This document shows positions 23,291-24,024 of a DNA stretch of 24,024 bases, piece after piece. Location: contig DATBLZ010000090.1 of assembly GCA_036555065.1 (NCBI GenBank), positions 1-24,024 on the forward strand, written 5' to 3'. A model generated the notes under the pieces. It did not search any database and had not been told where the DNA came from. It saw nothing but the letters and a program-made list of their open reading frames with translations. The stretch is from DATBLZ01 sp036555065 (lineage in GTDB: Bacteria; Pseudomonadota; Gammaproteobacteria; Steroidobacterales; Rariloculaceae). Positions within the stretch are counted from its first letter, which is position 1. Every line of letters starts with the position of its first letter. The translations under genes and the position numbers were made by a program.

Positions 23291-24024
23291 CGTGCCCGCC
23301 GTAGTTCGAGCTCGCGGACGACGCCATCGAGCGCGATGAGCGTCGGCTCCGCGTCGCGGCGCGCCTTGTACTCGACGCGACCCGCAGCGAGGCCGCGCTC
23401 GGCGACGACGATGCGATGGGGGATGCCGATGAGATCGGCATCGGCGAACTTGGCACCGGCGCGCTGGTTGCGGTCGTCGACGAGGACCTCGAGCCCCGCC
23501 GCCGTGAGCTCTGCGTAAAGAGCCCGCGTTGTCTTGGCGACGTCTTCAGACTTCTCCTGATTGAGCGGCACGAGGATCACGTTGAATGGGGCGATGGCTT
23601 CGGGCCAGATGATGCCCTTGTCATCATGGTTCTGCTCGATCGCCGCAGCCACGACGCGCGTCACACCGATGCCGTAACAGCCCATTTGCATCAGACGCGC
23701 TTGGCCCTGCGAATCGAGGACCGTCGCTTGCATCGACTCACTGTATTTCGTGCCGAGCTGGAAGATATGTCCGACCTCGATGCCGCGCGCGATCGACAGC
23801 ACTCCGGCGCCCCCGGGGCTCGGGTCGCCGGCCGCGGCGTTACGGAGATCCGCGACCGTCGGCAGCGGCAAATCACGCTCCCAATTGACGCCGCGCCAAT
23901 GATGGTCGCGCTGGTTCCCGCCGCAAACGAAGTCGGCGAGCACGGCCGCGACTTGGTCCACGTAGAGTGGGATATCGAGCCCGATCGGGCCGACGAATCC
24001 GGCCGGACAACGCGTGGCCTCCTC
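23287..24024 (-). CDS. proS: Prolyl-tRNA synthetase, 3' part
   Basis: The frame is open to the last base, so the gene's start lies beyond the window; about 245 residues of the C-terminal part are visible. It begins in the editing (INS) domain: RCPAGFVGPIGLDIPLYVDQVAAVLADFVCGGNQRDHH. It continues with motif 3 (GCYGIGVTRVVAAAIEQNHDDKGIIWP) and the anticodon-binding domain (FNVILVPLN ... AGLEVLVDDRNQRAGAKFADADLIGIPHRIVV). This is the bacterial-type enzyme with the editing insertion. It overlaps the lytic transglycosylase gene by four bases. Confidence 0.96.
   Translation of the reverse strand, partial: EEATRCPAGFVGPIGLDIPLYVDQVAAVLADFVCGGNQRDHHWRGVNWERDLPLPTVADLRNAAAGDPSPGGAGVLSIARGIEVGHIFQLGTKYSESMQATVLDSQGQARLMQMGCYGIGVTRVVAAAIEQNHDDKGIIWPEAIAPFNVILVPLNQEKSEDVAKTTRALYAELTAAGLEVLVDDRNQRAGAKFADADLIGIPHRIVVAERGLAAGRVEYKARRDAEPTLIALDGVVRELELRRAR

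Overview
The window is a compact, high-GC chromosomal segment from a gammaproteobacterium. Gene content and order (nth, an rnf cluster and metG; mrp and dcd; purM, DUF2066 and hda; wrbA and arsC; acylphosphatase; proS) match the layout I know from Pseudomonas-like genomes. Frequent GTG/TTG starts and one REP-like palindrome of the kind common in Pseudomonas and Xanthomonadales point the same way. A lineage near Steroidobacterales, Nevskiales or Xanthomonadales is my guess. I see no rRNA, tRNA, CRISPR, prophage or insertion sequence.

Layout. 1-2795 (+ strand): the 3' end of a GrpB-family gene, a small membrane protein, a 5'-truncated DUF1801 gene, a FolD-like protein with altered catalytic residues, a pyrimidine-dimer-glycosylase-family protein and a complete DUF1801 protein. 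2792-9798 (- strand): metG, rnfA, rnfC, rnfD, rnfG, rnfE and nth, tightly packed with overlaps or 2-base gaps. The redox/ion-pump cluster has no rnfB in its usual place between rnfA and rnfC. 9887-14537 (- strand): a three-gene unit made of a HEAT-repeat protein fused to a Ser/Thr kinase followed by two PilT-family ATPases. It lies between metG and mrp, which are usually direct divergent neighbours. 14538-14790 is the divergent regulatory gap. 14791-16442 (+): mrp and dcd. 16439-18716 (- strand): purM, a DUF3108 protein and an unknown membrane protein; purN is not next to purM. 18762-21104 (+): DUF2066 protein, CDP-alcohol phosphatidyltransferase and hda. 21121-22061 (-): arsC and wrbA. 22111-22706 (+): DUF4398 lipoprotein and acylphosphatase. 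22703-24024 (-): the 3' part of proS and a lytic transglycosylase.

Most genes are housekeeping. The best candidate for an under-described system is the HEAT-kinase plus paired PilT operon, which suggests phosphorylation-linked control of a type IV pilus-type motor. Other points of interest are the FolD-like protein lacking the cyclohydrolase lysine, the rnf cluster without rnfB, a REP-like palindrome read as coding sequence inside metG, and three convergent gene pairs whose stop codons overlap on the same four bases.
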